DNA from: an uncultured Roseobacter sp.
Lineage (GTDB): Bacteria > Pseudomonadota > Alphaproteobacteria > Rhodobacterales > Rhodobacteraceae
Direction of reading: 5' to 3'
NCBI RefSeq assembly: GCF_947495025.1
Contig: NZ_CANLXG010000001.1
Span: 1,612,001 to 1,676,000, forward strand
DNA: 64,000 nt
The notes under the pieces are model-generated. The model was not told the origin of the DNA. It saw nothing but the letters and a program-made list of their open reading frames with translations, and ran no database searches. Position numbers and translations under genes: made by a program. Position 1 is the first letter of the stretch. Every line of letters starts with the position of its first letter. Positions 25,749-34,204 of the stretch are shown one piece after another.

Positions 25749-26450
25749 CTAATGATGTTGGTCCGAGAACGGTTTTTTCGGGCGCGGGTAGATCGGCAGA
25801 TGTGGGATCAACACGTAGTCCGGTTGCTCCACGACATACATGAATGCTTTGGCGATATCATCGGGCCGCAGTGCGTCTGGTTTGGGGCTGTCAAAGAATG
25901 GCGTATCGGTCATACCGGGATGCAGGCAGGTAACGCGGCCACCTGCGTCGCCCAGTTCTGCGCCAAGATTGTCAGCATAGCCCCGGATGAACCATTTGGT
26001 TGCTGAATAGACCGAGCCCCAGACTGTGCCCTGTGCCGCCAGGGATCCGACCATGATAAAATGGCCCTGCGAAGCCTTCAGGTGCGGCAGGCTGTATTTA
26101 GCTGTGTAGGTCACGCCGAGGCAGTTCACCTCGATCATCTGACGGAAACTTCCGGGATCGCCCTGTTCGGTCCCGCGGGCGGAGGCACCAAGACCGGCGT
26201 TGGCAAAGACCACGTCGATGCGCCCGAACCGCTCCACCGTTTGCGTGACGGCCTGTTCGACCTGCCCGGCATCAGTTACGTCGCAAGCAATGGCCAGAGC
26301 ATTGTCGGATCCGAATTCATCAACCAGCCTTGACAGGCTGTCGATCCGTCGCGCGGCGAGGGCAACCCTGTGGCCTGCCTTCACCGCATAACGTGCACAA
26401 ATTTCACCGATGCCGGAAGAGGCCCCCGTGATCAGGATGATTTTCGACAT
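25749..26450 (-). CDS. Short-chain dehydrogenase/reductase (NADP-type)
   Basis: A 233-aa classical SDR. TGASSGIGE is the nucleotide-binding glycine motif (about residues 8-16), NAG is in VVFANAGLG, a Ser lies in IMVGSLAAQG, and YSATK gives the catalytic Tyr and Lys. It resembles the YdfG/serine-3-dehydrogenase subgroup. The ATG at 26450 has GGAAAG upstream. It follows a DJ-1/PfpI gene by 22 bp, with a divergent LysR gene upstream of that, so the pair is probably one regulated unit. Substrate unknown. Confidence 0.88.
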   Translation of the reverse strand: MSKIILITGASSGIGEICARYAVKAGHRVALAARRIDSLSRLVDEFGSDNALAIACDVTDAGQVEQAVTQTVERFGRIDVVFANAGLGASARGTEQGDPGSFRQMIEVNCLGVTYTAKYSLPHLKASQGHFIMVGSLAAQGTVWGSVYSATKWFIRGYADNLGAELGDAGGRVTCLHPGMTDTPFFDSPKPDALRPDDIAKAFMYVVEQPDYVLIPHLPIYPRPKKPFSDQHH

Positions 26451-26472
26451 TGTCGCTTTCCTTTCCGAAAGT

Positions 26473-27177
26473 TCAGGCCGTCTGTCGCGCCTCGGCAAGG
26501 GCTTCCATGACCAGTGTTGCTGTGGCTCTGGCAGAAGCCGGGTTCTGGCCTGTTACCAGCGTGCCGTCACGCAGCGCGAAAGGCTCGAAATCGGGTGCCG
26601 CCTCATGGTTTGCACCCAGCTCTTTGAGGCGCGTTTCCAGTAGAAACGGCACGGCGTCCTGCAATCCGACGGCGTATTCCTCACTGTCTGTGAAGGCTGC
26701 GATGCGGCGTCCCCCAACAAAGGCCGTGCCATCGGGTTTACGCGCGCGCACAAGGCCCGCCGGGCCATGACAGACAGCGGCAACAACCTTGCCTGCACGG
26801 TCGAACGTTTCGATCAGTGCGGCCAGTGCGGCGCTTTCCGGATAGTCGAACATTGTGCCATGGCCGCCGGGCAGAAAGACTGCGTCAAAGTCAGCCGCAT
26901 CAAAGCTGTCAAAGCGCGGGCTTGAGGCCATCTGCGCCTGAAGGGCTTCGTCTTTCAGGCTGCGCTCCACCGAAGCGTCATTCTCGCCCTCGGGCGCAAC
27001 ACTGCGCTGGTCTACAGGAATGGCGCCTCCAAAAATTGAGGCAAGTGTGACTTCGGCGCCCGCGTCGCAGAAGGCATAATAGGGCGTGGTCAGTTCTTCC
27101 AGCCAGACACCGGTGGGCTCACCATTGTCCATCGTGGCGGCGGAGGTTGAAATCATCAGAATTTTTGCATTTTGCAT
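26473..27177 (-). CDS. DJ-1/PfpI-family protein (Hsp31-like)
   Basis: A 234-aa class-I glutamine-amidotransferase-like protein. AVFLPGGHGTMFDYPE precedes the nucleophile elbow VVAAVCHGPAGL, with the Cys near residue 131. PYYAFCDAGAEVTLASIFGG is the typical N-terminal segment. Relatives act as glyoxalase III or deglycase, or as stress chaperones. It is the first gene of a unit with an SDR, divergent from LysR. A related protein is encoded at 55290-55997 in a similar setting. Confidence 0.87.
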   Translation of the reverse strand: MQNAKILMISTSAATMDNGEPTGVWLEELTTPYYAFCDAGAEVTLASIFGGAIPVDQRSVAPEGENDASVERSLKDEALQAQMASSPRFDSFDAADFDAVFLPGGHGTMFDYPESAALAALIETFDRAGKVVAAVCHGPAGLVRARKPDGTAFVGGRRIAAFTDSEEYAVGLQDAVPFLLETRLKELGANHEAAPDFEPFALRDGTLVTGQNPASARATATLVMEALAEARQTA

Positions 27178-27252
27178 GGTTGTTCTCCTCTTTCTCCGCC
27201 GTTCAATAGGGTATGGCCGCGATCAGCACATCAAAGAGAAATTGCGCTCTGG

Positions 27253-27268
27253 CATAAATATTTTTATG
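27253..27268. promoter_or_regulatory. Palindrome in the DJ-1/LysR divergent promoter
   Basis: CATAAA (27253-27258) and TTTATG (27263-27268) flank TATT, giving a short AT-rich dyad immediately upstream of the LysR start and within 100 bp of the DJ-1 start. Candidate binding site of that LysR protein. Confidence 0.4.
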
Positions 27269-27276
27269 TATCAGAC

Positions 27277-28161
27277 ATGTCACTTCCCGCGCTCCGCTCC
27301 TTTATCGAGGCCTGTCGCTGCGGCTCGCTCAGCGATGCTGCACGCAATCTCGGGCTGACCCAACCGGCGGTGTCACAGCATATCGCTTCACTGGAGGCAC
27401 AGCTGGGCCGCCCGCTGTTCGACCGCAAACCGCGCGGCGTCACACCAACCGCCTTTGCCCATACCTTTGCGGCGCAGATAGGCGACGGGCTGGATAAGGC
27501 CGAAGCCGCCCTTGCCGCGGCAAAGGCACGGTCGGGCCAGTTGTCCGGGGCAGTGCATATCGCCGGACCGTCCGAATTGATGGCCGCACGGATCGCGCCG
27601 CATCTCGCCGAGCTGCAGACCGCAGGATTACAGATCCATCTGCGTCCCGGCGGTAAATCCGCGATCTACCAGAGCCTCTTTGACTCGAATGTCGATCTCG
27701 CCTTCACGGCGTCATCCATTGACGACCCGCGGCTGGATTGCCAGAAGGTCGGCAAAGAACAGCTGATTGCAGTCGCCAGCCCACAGGTTGCAGCCAGAAT
27801 CGCCCAGGGCGCCTCGCTGGCCGAAGGGTTGCAACGCGCTTCTGCGGCCGCCTATGACACTGATATGCCCCTGCTGCGGGACTGGTGTGCGCTTAACCGT
27901 ATCGATGCCGGACAGATTCTGCCGGAGATAACGGCACCCGATCTCCGTATGCTCTGTTCGCTGATCATCGCAGGCGCGGGATGGTCAGTGGTACCCGATT
28001 ATCTGTGTCAGGCAGCGCTGGACAGCAAAAAACTGGTCGAAATCCCCGCCCCCGTCGGCGTGCCGGAAAACACGTTTTACCTGGTCTGGGTCAAGAGCGC
28101 CCTGCGCCATCCCCGGGTGGCGCATGCGCGTCTGCTCCTGTTGCAAGCGCTCGGCGGGTAA
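27277..28161 (+). CDS. LysR-family transcriptional regulator
   Basis: A 294-aa LysR regulator. MSLPALRSFIEACRCGSLSD and TQPAVSQHIASLEAQLG form the DNA-binding domain; a shortish ligand-binding domain follows (GAVHIAGPSELMAARIAPHL). The ATG at 27277 fits the family N-terminus; the upstream frame extension crosses the promoter palindrome. Divergent from the DJ-1/SDR unit, its probable target. Confidence 0.87.
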   Translation: MSLPALRSFIEACRCGSLSDAARNLGLTQPAVSQHIASLEAQLGRPLFDRKPRGVTPTAFAHTFAAQIGDGLDKAEAALAAAKARSGQLSGAVHIAGPSELMAARIAPHLAELQTAGLQIHLRPGGKSAIYQSLFDSNVDLAFTASSIDDPRLDCQKVGKEQLIAVASPQVAARIAQGASLAEGLQRASAAAYDTDMPLLRDWCALNRIDAGQILPEITAPDLRMLCSLIIAGAGWSVVPDYLCQAALDSKKLVEIPAPVGVPENTFYLVWVKSALRHPRVAHARLLLLQALGG

Positions 28162-28189
28162 AGCAACTCTCACGCCGGGCGACAGCGGT

Positions 28190-28696
28190 TCAGTCTCTTG
28201 TCCGCCCGGCCCCGCGACTGGTCGGAGCGGTATATCCCGGTGCAAGCGCGCCGGGTGAGACGTCGAACGCAAGATCGCCGGGCGCTACTTCGGTTCCGTC
28301 CCCGCGGACCAGGGCGGTGCGGACCCGCTCTCCGGTCCGCGCGTCCAGATAGCTGACAATACGCTGCTCCGGAGACATCAGGAACGCATAACCATATTCG
28401 GCAAGTGCGACGATAACGGGAACGAGACCCAGCCCCTTTTCGGTAGGCTGATACGCACTGCGGGACCGCGCGCGCCCTTCGCGATAGGCCGTTTCGCGCA
28501 GAATGCCTGCGCCAACCAGGCGGCGCAGCCGGTCAGCAAGCACGGCGGTCGATGCCCCGGTGTGACGCTGCAGATCGCCAAATCTTGTAACACCCGCAAA
28601 GACATCGCGCAGAATAAGAAGCGCCCACCGGTCACCAAAGAGATCGGCACAGGCCGCGATACCGCAATTAGTAGTGTCAACGTCTTTCCAGTTCAT
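28190..28696 (-). CDS. HxlR-family transcriptional regulator
   Basis: A 168-aa winged-helix protein. NCGIAACADLFGDRWALLIL is the HxlR hallmark, with the conserved Cys used for thiol or aldehyde sensing in some members; TRFGDLQRHTGASTAVLADR is the recognition region. The C-terminal extension after YGYAFLMSPEQR is longer than in minimal HxlR proteins. AAGGGA precedes the ATG at 28696. Divergent from the two isochorismatase-like genes, which it probably controls. Confidence 0.87.
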   Translation of the reverse strand: MNWKDVDTTNCGIAACADLFGDRWALLILRDVFAGVTRFGDLQRHTGASTAVLADRLRRLVGAGILRETAYREGRARSRSAYQPTEKGLGLVPVIVALAEYGYAFLMSPEQRIVSYLDARTGERVRTALVRGDGTEVAPGDLAFDVSPGALAPGYTAPTSRGAGRTRD

Positions 28697-28835
28697 TCTG
28701 ATCCCTTCTGAATGGTGCGTGCTGCAAAATGTCCGGTGGTCCCGATACTCTGACATCTCTTTTACCTCATCTATCTGGCTTTATAAATTAAAGTTTGATA
28801 TTCGACACACCTGATACCTCCAGGCGAGACGCAGG

Positions 28836-29468
28836 ATGACCTATCCCAGAGCCCGAACAGTTTTGCTGATGATCGACCCCTACAACGACTTTGTGTCGCG
28901 CTTTGGCAAGGCATGGCCAGCAGTGCGGGCCGTCGCACGGCGCACAGGACTGGTCTCCAATCTCAGGCGCGGTCTGGCTCTGGCACGCAGCCACGGGCTG
29001 ACGGTGGCCTATGCCCCGCATCATCGCTACCGTCGCGGCAGTTTTTCGGACCGGCGTTTTCCACATCCCTCTCAGATTTTGCAGAAGACCTTTCGCAGCT
29101 TTGCCCAGGGCTCCTTTGGCGGAACCTTTTACAGGGATCTGCGACCTGCAGAGGGCGACATCGTGGCCAGCGAACATGCCTGTTCAAGCGGTTTTTCCGG
29201 CACCGACCTGCATGCCCGTCTTCAGGAAAAAGGCGCAACGCATCTGATCCTGATGGGGCTGCTGTCGAATACATGCGTAGAGTCCACCGCGCGCAGTGCG
29301 ATTGACCTTGGGTATCATGTCACACTGGTCCCCGATTGCGTTGCCGCCTGGTCGCCCGCAGATCACGCGGCAGCCGTGGAACAGACCTATCCGCTCATTG
29401 GTCATGCGATGCTCACCCTCGATGCGCTGCGCGCAGAACTCGAAGCCGGGAAGAGCACTCATGATTAA
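28836..29468 (+). CDS. Isochorismatase-family cysteine hydrolase
   Basis: A 210-aa protein. LLMIDPYNDF supplies the family Asp and MGLLSNTCVESTARSA the nucleophilic Cys. At the place of the usual catalytic Lys, before the SxFxGTxL segment, it reads SEHACSSGFSGTDL with no Lys. It has extra basic residues (HHRYRRGSFSDRR) before that. It overlaps the next gene, a paralogue, by 8 bp. Activity on an amide or ether is expected for the family, but the missing Lys makes catalysis uncertain. HxlR-divergent. Confidence 0.82.
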   Translation: MTYPRARTVLLMIDPYNDFVSRFGKAWPAVRAVARRTGLVSNLRRGLALARSHGLTVAYAPHHRYRRGSFSDRRFPHPSQILQKTFRSFAQGSFGGTFYRDLRPAEGDIVASEHACSSGFSGTDLHARLQEKGATHLILMGLLSNTCVESTARSAIDLGYHVTLVPDCVAAWSPADHAAAVEQTYPLIGHAMLTLDALRAELEAGKSTHD

Positions 29469-30123
29469 TGTGGTGGTGAACAGGACAATGCGCGCGATCC
29501 TGCACGCTGGCCTGCGGCGGTATCGGCCGCACTCCGCGGCGCACACGGCGCTGATCCTTGTTCATGTTCAGCCGCCCTTTCTGATAGGGCACGGAGATCT
29601 GACCAGCCGGCTTGGCCAGCTGGTGACCGTCGCCCGCGACAACGGTATGCCCGTTTTTCGGTCGGTCTTTGATGCTTCTGCTCCCGTCCAGTATCTGTCG
29701 CCAGCGCTCAGGATGATGCGCTCCAGGGTCGGAGTGTCAGGCGCGGCGGAATTGCCGGCGGGGTTATATCCGACGGCGGCTGACATTCACCTGCCCGCAA
29801 CAACAAATCTGAGCGCCTTTCATGAAACCGGACTAGCAGAGATGCTCGCCTCTGCGGGTATCGAACGGTTGGTTGTTGCCGGCACCTTTGCGGATATCGG
29901 TGTGGATTCCACCGCGCGCGATGCGACAGAACGGGATTTTTACACAACGGTCATTTCCGATTGCTGCGGGGCACAGACCGAAGCCGGGCGAGATGCAGCA
30001 CTCTCCGTCACGATCCCCAGAATGGTACAGCACGTCACGACACTCGCCGACTGGATCAGCGAGGTGGGTGGAAAACCCGCTCACCCGGGGCCAGCGGAAC
30101 ACCGCCCTGAAACTCAATTGTGA
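29461..30123 (+). CDS. Isochorismatase-like protein lacking catalytic residues
   Basis: A 220-aa paralogue of the preceding protein. The fold segments can be followed (ALILVHVQPPFL, LSAFHETGLAEML, LVVAGTFADIGVDSTARDA), but the Asp is His (VHVQ), the Cys is Gly (ADIGVDS) and no Lys is seen before LSAFHETGL. It is probably a pseudoenzyme, perhaps a structural partner of the first protein. The ATG at 29461 overlaps the first gene by 8 bp, which supports co-translation. No frameshift or stop, so it is not a decayed gene in the ordinary sense. Confidence 0.75.
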   Translation: MINVVVNRTMRAILHAGLRRYRPHSAAHTALILVHVQPPFLIGHGDLTSRLGQLVTVARDNGMPVFRSVFDASAPVQYLSPALRMMRSRVGVSGAAELPAGLYPTAADIHLPATTNLSAFHETGLAEMLASAGIERLVVAGTFADIGVDSTARDATERDFYTTVISDCCGAQTEAGRDAALSVTIPRMVQHVTTLADWISEVGGKPAHPGPAEHRPETQL

Positions 30124-30346
30124 AAACAATGCAGACTGGCAGGCCATTCAGGCGGGACCCGTATGCAGCCCTGCGCCGGGATGGTCTGCGCGGACAGGCT
30201 GGCACCAGTGGGTGCCTTCTGAACAAGGGTCCTGTTGCGCGAACGGCAGCCTTTCAGCCTCCGGGGCCCGCGCAAAGGCACAGGCAGAGATCAGACCGGT
30301 AGACTCCGACGTCTGATTTTTTGCTGAACCGTCCGGCATAAGACCC

Positions 30347-30508
30347 ATGGCCCCCGTTTTCGTGAAACGGGAGCGTGTTGCGAAAGCCAATGTGGCTCTG
30401 ACACGCATGGTCATGCTGGACAAAGCGGGTCACTACCTGATTGAAGAGCCGGAACTGACGCAGATGAACGATGCCATCCCCGGCTTCGTGAATGGCCTGG
30501 GAGAGTAA
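30347..30508 (+). pseudogene. C-terminal remnant of an alpha/beta hydrolase
   Basis: A 53-codon open frame beginning ATG 30347. The end reads MVMLDKAGHYLIEEPELTQ followed by AIPGFVNGL, the usual C-terminus of alpha/beta hydrolases (GHxxxEE carrying the catalytic His, then the last helix). The frame is closed by TGA at 30314 upstream, and no nucleophile-elbow or oxyanion motif is found in 30124-30313. So only the end of the gene survives, apparently. Its stop lies 1 bp before the ene-reductase start. It could also be a short real protein, but the catalytic core would be absent. Confidence 0.55.
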
Positions 30509-30509
30509 G

Positions 30510-31751
30510 ATGTCCGGCAATGCACACGCGCCGATCCTGTTCAGCCCCTTTGATGCAGGTGGCGGGATCAACGCACCCAACCGGTTTTTCAAATCTGCAA
30601 TGAGCGAGGTCCTTGCGGTGCACGGAGAGTTTCTGCCGACCGCCGCACACACCCGTGTCTATGAACGCTGGGCAGCGGGCGGTACGGGCATTCTGGTCAC
30701 CGGGAATGTCATGATTGACCGCCGGGCTTTGGGAGAGCCCGGCAATGTCGTGCTTGAAAATGGCACGCCGCTGGATCGCTTTGTCGAATGGACCCGCGCC
30801 GTTCACGCGGCCAATCCGGAAACCCGGTTCTGGATGCAGCTCAATCACCCGGGAAAACAAAGCCCGAAATTCCTGACCTCAGAACCCGTTGCGCCAAGCG
30901 CCATACCGCTGGGAGCCGGGTTTGAGACCACCTTTGCGCCCCCGAGGGCGTTGGACGAGGCTCGGATCAATGCGATCATCCAGCGCTTTGCCACAAGTGC
31001 TGCCCTCGCACAGAGCGCTGGTTTTGACGGGGTGCAGATACACGGCGCCCATGGATACCTGGTAAGCCAGTTCCTGTCTCCACATCACAACCGGCGCGAT
31101 GATCAATGGGGCGGCAGCACCGCAAACCGTCGTCGCTTCGCGATCGAGGTCTTTCGGGCAATCCGCCAAAGGGTCGGCACTGATTTTGCTGTCAGCATTA
31201 AAATGAACAGCGCCGATTTCCAGAAAGGTGGTTTTGAAGGAGAAGAAGCCTCTGACCTGATTGCGGCGCTTTCTGACGAGGGCATCGACCATATTGAAAT
31301 ATCCGGTGGAAATTACGAAAGCCCGGCCATGACAGGGGTCAGGCAGTCTGTTGTGCGCGAGGCCTACTTCCTCGACTTCGCGGCCAGTGCCCGGAAGCGC
31401 ACGTCGGTTGCCCTGACGGTCACAGGTGGGTTTCGGTCTGTCTCCGGTATGGAGGCCGCGCTTGCATCCGGGGCGACTGATTTCGTCGGCATTGCGCGCG
31501 CGCTGACCCTGGACCCTGAATTGCCGCGACATGCTGCCACCGATCCGGATTATTCCTGCGATGTCGGCAGGCCAGGCACCGGCATCCGAGCACTGGACAG
31601 AATGTTCATGATCGCGATTTCATACTATGAGATGCAGATCCGAAGGATGGGATATGGACGGAACCCTGACCCGAACATGTCGGCATGGCGCACGGTGTTG
31701 CACAGCGCATTCGCGCTCGGCAAAGCTGCATTCAGGAAGAGACGGGTCTGA
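30510..31751 (+). CDS. NADH:flavin oxidoreductase (Old Yellow Enzyme family)
   Basis: A 413-aa FMN-binding TIM barrel. NRFFKSAMSE (FMN segment), WMQLNHPGKQ, GVQIHGAHGYLVSQFLSP (active-site His pair) and NRRDDQWGGS are OYE hallmarks. It likely reduces activated C=C bonds using NAD(P)H. GGGAG before the ATG at 30510 lies inside the end of the preceding hydrolase remnant. It is on the same strand as the isochorismatase pair, with a 386-bp gap that holds the remnant, and may belong to the same HxlR-controlled set. Confidence 0.87.
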   Translation: MSGNAHAPILFSPFDAGGGINAPNRFFKSAMSEVLAVHGEFLPTAAHTRVYERWAAGGTGILVTGNVMIDRRALGEPGNVVLENGTPLDRFVEWTRAVHAANPETRFWMQLNHPGKQSPKFLTSEPVAPSAIPLGAGFETTFAPPRALDEARINAIIQRFATSAALAQSAGFDGVQIHGAHGYLVSQFLSPHHNRRDDQWGGSTANRRRFAIEVFRAIRQRVGTDFAVSIKMNSADFQKGGFEGEEASDLIAALSDEGIDHIEISGGNYESPAMTGVRQSVVREAYFLDFAASARKRTSVALTVTGGFRSVSGMEAALASGATDFVGIARALTLDPELPRHAATDPDYSCDVGRPGTGIRALDRMFMIAISYYEMQIRRMGYGRNPDPNMSAWRTVLHSAFALGKAAFRKRRV

Positions 31752-32385
31752 ACCAGGGGAACCGAGACAAAGCCAGTTCCCGCCGCCGTGTCGCCCGTCG
31801 CCAGGGGTCTTTACCGGAGCCATGGTCAATCTGCCGGATTATTCCGAGTGAAGAGCCAGCTACGAATTCAGTTAGGTAAGTCAGTGGCGGACCGAGGATC
31901 CGCATCTAAAACTTCGTATTCCAATGATTTAAAACGAGTTTTTACACGAGACGGCCAACTCATACCACTTTCCATACCACTTTGGGTATGCGCTACTGTT
32001 ATGTGGGCCAATAATTGCAAAACTAAGAATTGCGCCTATTTACTGATAGCCTACCATAGTTTCGGACATCAACGAAGACAGCGCATTCTGCACATCGTAG
32101 GTTACTGATAAGACTGGGACCCAGACCATGCCTACAATAAAGTAGCGAAAGTGGCCTTTGCCGAACAATCGGTGCATTGCAAGCGTCATCCATGGAACGC
32201 ACAGTGGTGCGAAGCGCGTTGTCCGTGTATCGAAAGTCCAGAATGGGGACTTAACTGACCTTGGTTCTGCCGGCTCGATTGACGGGTTTCGCGCAGCTTT
32301 GACACGGGTCATGCCCACGGATCGCCATTTGGAAAGGAACGCTTGACAGCGCAACTACCAGTTTTTCAAACCTGTCAGCGCAGTC
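31752..32385. other. AT-richer intergenic region
   Basis: About 630 bp with visibly lower GC than its flanks from about 31850 to 32110. A minus-strand frame at 32040-32354 encodes 104 aa with one hydrophobic stretch (FRYFIVGMVWVPVLSV) but no family I recognise and no clear ribosome-binding site. It may mark the junction of acquired DNA. Confidence 0.4.
31961..31984. repeat. Two-copy 12-bp tandem repeat
   Basis: CATACCACTTTC at 31961-31972 is followed directly by CATACCACTTTG at 31973-31984. The second copy also forms a small hairpin with the following GGTATG. Function unknown; could be a slippage product or a binding site. Confidence 0.5.
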
Positions 32386-33315
32386 CTAGCGCTCAAACTT
32401 CTCAGAGCGCGCCTGCCTGATCTCTTGTTTTACTTCTATCAACCGTGCCGCGAGCTTTTCAAAGTCTGCTCTCAGAGGTGATGCGCGGCGCCAATGCAGC
32501 GCGATCTCATGCACAGCCAAGGGATGATCAATCCGCCGCACGATAAACTCCGGATCGCGTACGGCCTCAGCCAGCGCATAAAGAGAAGGCAGCACGGCGA
32601 TGCCGGCCCCCATCACCGCCATCTGTCGCACAGCGTCCAGACTTCCGCCCTCATAATCCTCGCTGACATAGGCATCGGCTTTTTCCGCGAGACGTTTCAC
32701 GACATCGGCAAGCGTGAACTCGGGACCAAGCGCCAGTAACGGACGGCCCTTTAAATCCGTCAGTGATATCGGTAACTTGCTGTTTGACAAAGGGTCATCG
32801 CTGGCAGCGCAAATCCAAAGAGTCTCAGCAAACAGGGGAATGCTACTGAATTCAGGCGCATTGGTCGGCGTTCCGATCACCGCATCCACCTTTCCCGCGC
32901 GCAAAAGGTCCAGCAACTGCGCCGTCGCGCCTTCTCGCACAACCAGACGCAAGTCCGGATACATTTCATGCAGACGGCGATTGGCGATCGGCATGAAATA
33001 GGCGCCGATGGACGGCAACACCCCAATAGCCAGCCGGTCTCCGAACAATCCGACAGAGCCCTGCGCGACCGCCCGAAATTCGCGCACCTCCTGCAGAATG
33101 ATCCGCGCCCGGTTCAAAAGGAGCCGACCCAAGGGCGTTAGGGTCACACGGCGCGAAGTGCGCTCAAACAGGGGGGCGCCAAGCTCATTCTCCATAACGG
33201 CAAGCTGCTTGGACAGGCTGGGTTGGCTCACTGCCAGAGCTTGCGCTGCAGTCCCGAACGCGTTGTAGTCTGCCACTGCCACAAAATATTGCAGTTGCCG
33301 GAATGTCGGGCGCAT
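32386..33315 (-). CDS. LysR-family regulator, OxyR-like subgroup
   Basis: A 309-aa LysR protein. MRPTFRQLQYFVAVADYNAF and SQPSLSKQLAVMENELG form the DNA-binding domain. The family body resembles OxyR-type proteins (GVLPSIGAYFMPIANRRLH), but only one Cys (WICAASDD) is present in the sensor domain, so the OxyR disulfide switch is not available. Divergent from the secreted SnoaL-like gene at 33443. Target and signal inferred only. Confidence 0.85.
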   Translation of the reverse strand: MRPTFRQLQYFVAVADYNAFGTAAQALAVSQPSLSKQLAVMENELGAPLFERTSRRVTLTPLGRLLLNRARIILQEVREFRAVAQGSVGLFGDRLAIGVLPSIGAYFMPIANRRLHEMYPDLRLVVREGATAQLLDLLRAGKVDAVIGTPTNAPEFSSIPLFAETLWICAASDDPLSNSKLPISLTDLKGRPLLALGPEFTLADVVKRLAEKADAYVSEDYEGGSLDAVRQMAVMGAGIAVLPSLYALAEAVRDPEFIVRRIDHPLAVHEIALHWRRASPLRADFEKLAARLIEVKQEIRQARSEKFER

Positions 33316-33442
33316 TGTTCGTCCTCGTTGATTGATGCCTTCATGCTATCAAACCTCATACTTTTATCAATTGGCATTATGAATACGCTGTCACCATCTC
33401 CAGTTGCAGGACAAAACAGAAGCAACCATTCAGGAGATACTC

Positions 33443-33991
33443 ATGACAAAAACATCCACGATCGCCGCCGCCGTTCTCTTATGTGCCGGTGCCACGACCG
33501 CCGCGCATGCTGGGACAACCGACATGTCCGAGGGCCTTACGCTTGCTGAAGTGACCGAGGTGAAGCGTGCCTGGGGCGAGGGTATCGTCAATATCGGGGA
33601 AATCCACACAAACGGCGGCGATTACCGGCAAGCTGCCACGGATCACATTCTGGAGTTCTATGCCTATGGCGAACGTCCCGTGCTGTTCAAACCGACACTT
33701 GCCAGTGAAGACCAGTTCCGCGGTACGTTCGACGAAGCGCTGTCCTATTTCGTTGGAGGCGATCTGGCCGAGGATGGCGGTTTCGCAATCGCTCCTTACA
33801 CCAACGTACGGTGGGAAAGCGAAGGCACTGTGATCAGCGGAGACACCGCAATGGCGATGGGTAATTATTTCTTCATGCAGCCCGACGGCAATGAGGTGAA
33901 AGTCGAGTACACTTTCGGGATTGAAAAACTCGACGATGGTGAGATCAAGTTTGTTCTGCACCACTCGTCGATACCGTTCGCGGCAGGCTAG
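33443..33991 (+). CDS. Secreted SnoaL-like (NTF2-fold) protein
   Basis: A 182-aa protein. The signal peptide MTKTSTIAAAVLLCAGATTAAHA is followed by a single domain: TLAEVTEVKRAWGEGIVNIG, DHILEFYAYGERPVLFKPT, GDTAMAMGNYFFM, VEYTFGIEKLDDGEIKFVLH. Similar proteins are often mislabelled phosphoribosyl-AMP cyclohydrolase, but no metal site of HisI is present. AGGAGA lies 5 nt upstream of the ATG at 33443. Divergent from the LysR gene. Function unknown. Confidence 0.75.
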   Translation: MTKTSTIAAAVLLCAGATTAAHAGTTDMSEGLTLAEVTEVKRAWGEGIVNIGEIHTNGGDYRQAATDHILEFYAYGERPVLFKPTLASEDQFRGTFDEALSYFVGGDLAEDGGFAIAPYTNVRWESEGTVISGDTAMAMGNYFFMQPDGNEVKVEYTFGIEKLDDGEIKFVLHHSSIPFAAG

Positions 33992-34204
33992 TGCACGAAG
34001 CCATTGCACCAAAGAGGCTCCAGCATCTGCTGGGGTCTTTTCGCACGGCATTGCTGTCCTACGCGGCCAGGCAGCAGTTCGATCAGTGTGGACTCCCCAG
34101 CGGATATTGACGTCAGACCACACTGACCGCTCCTACTATTTTCGGCCGTGTATGTCAGCTAAGCGGGAAAGGGTTGCATTCGCTGCGGCTGTGCCAATGG
34201 CGGC

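Noticed and set aside
32040..32354. 104-codon minus-strand frame with one hydrophobic stretch
   Set aside because: Not recognised, no ribosome-binding site, in a compositionally odd region; kept only as a remark in the gap entry.
32386..33315. Calling the LysR protein OxyR
   Set aside because: Only one Cys is present in the sensor domain, so the peroxide-sensing disulfide pair is missing.
33443..33991. Annotation as phosphoribosyl-AMP cyclohydrolase (HisI)
   Set aside because: The protein has a signal peptide and a SnoaL-like domain and lacks the HisI zinc and catalytic motifs.
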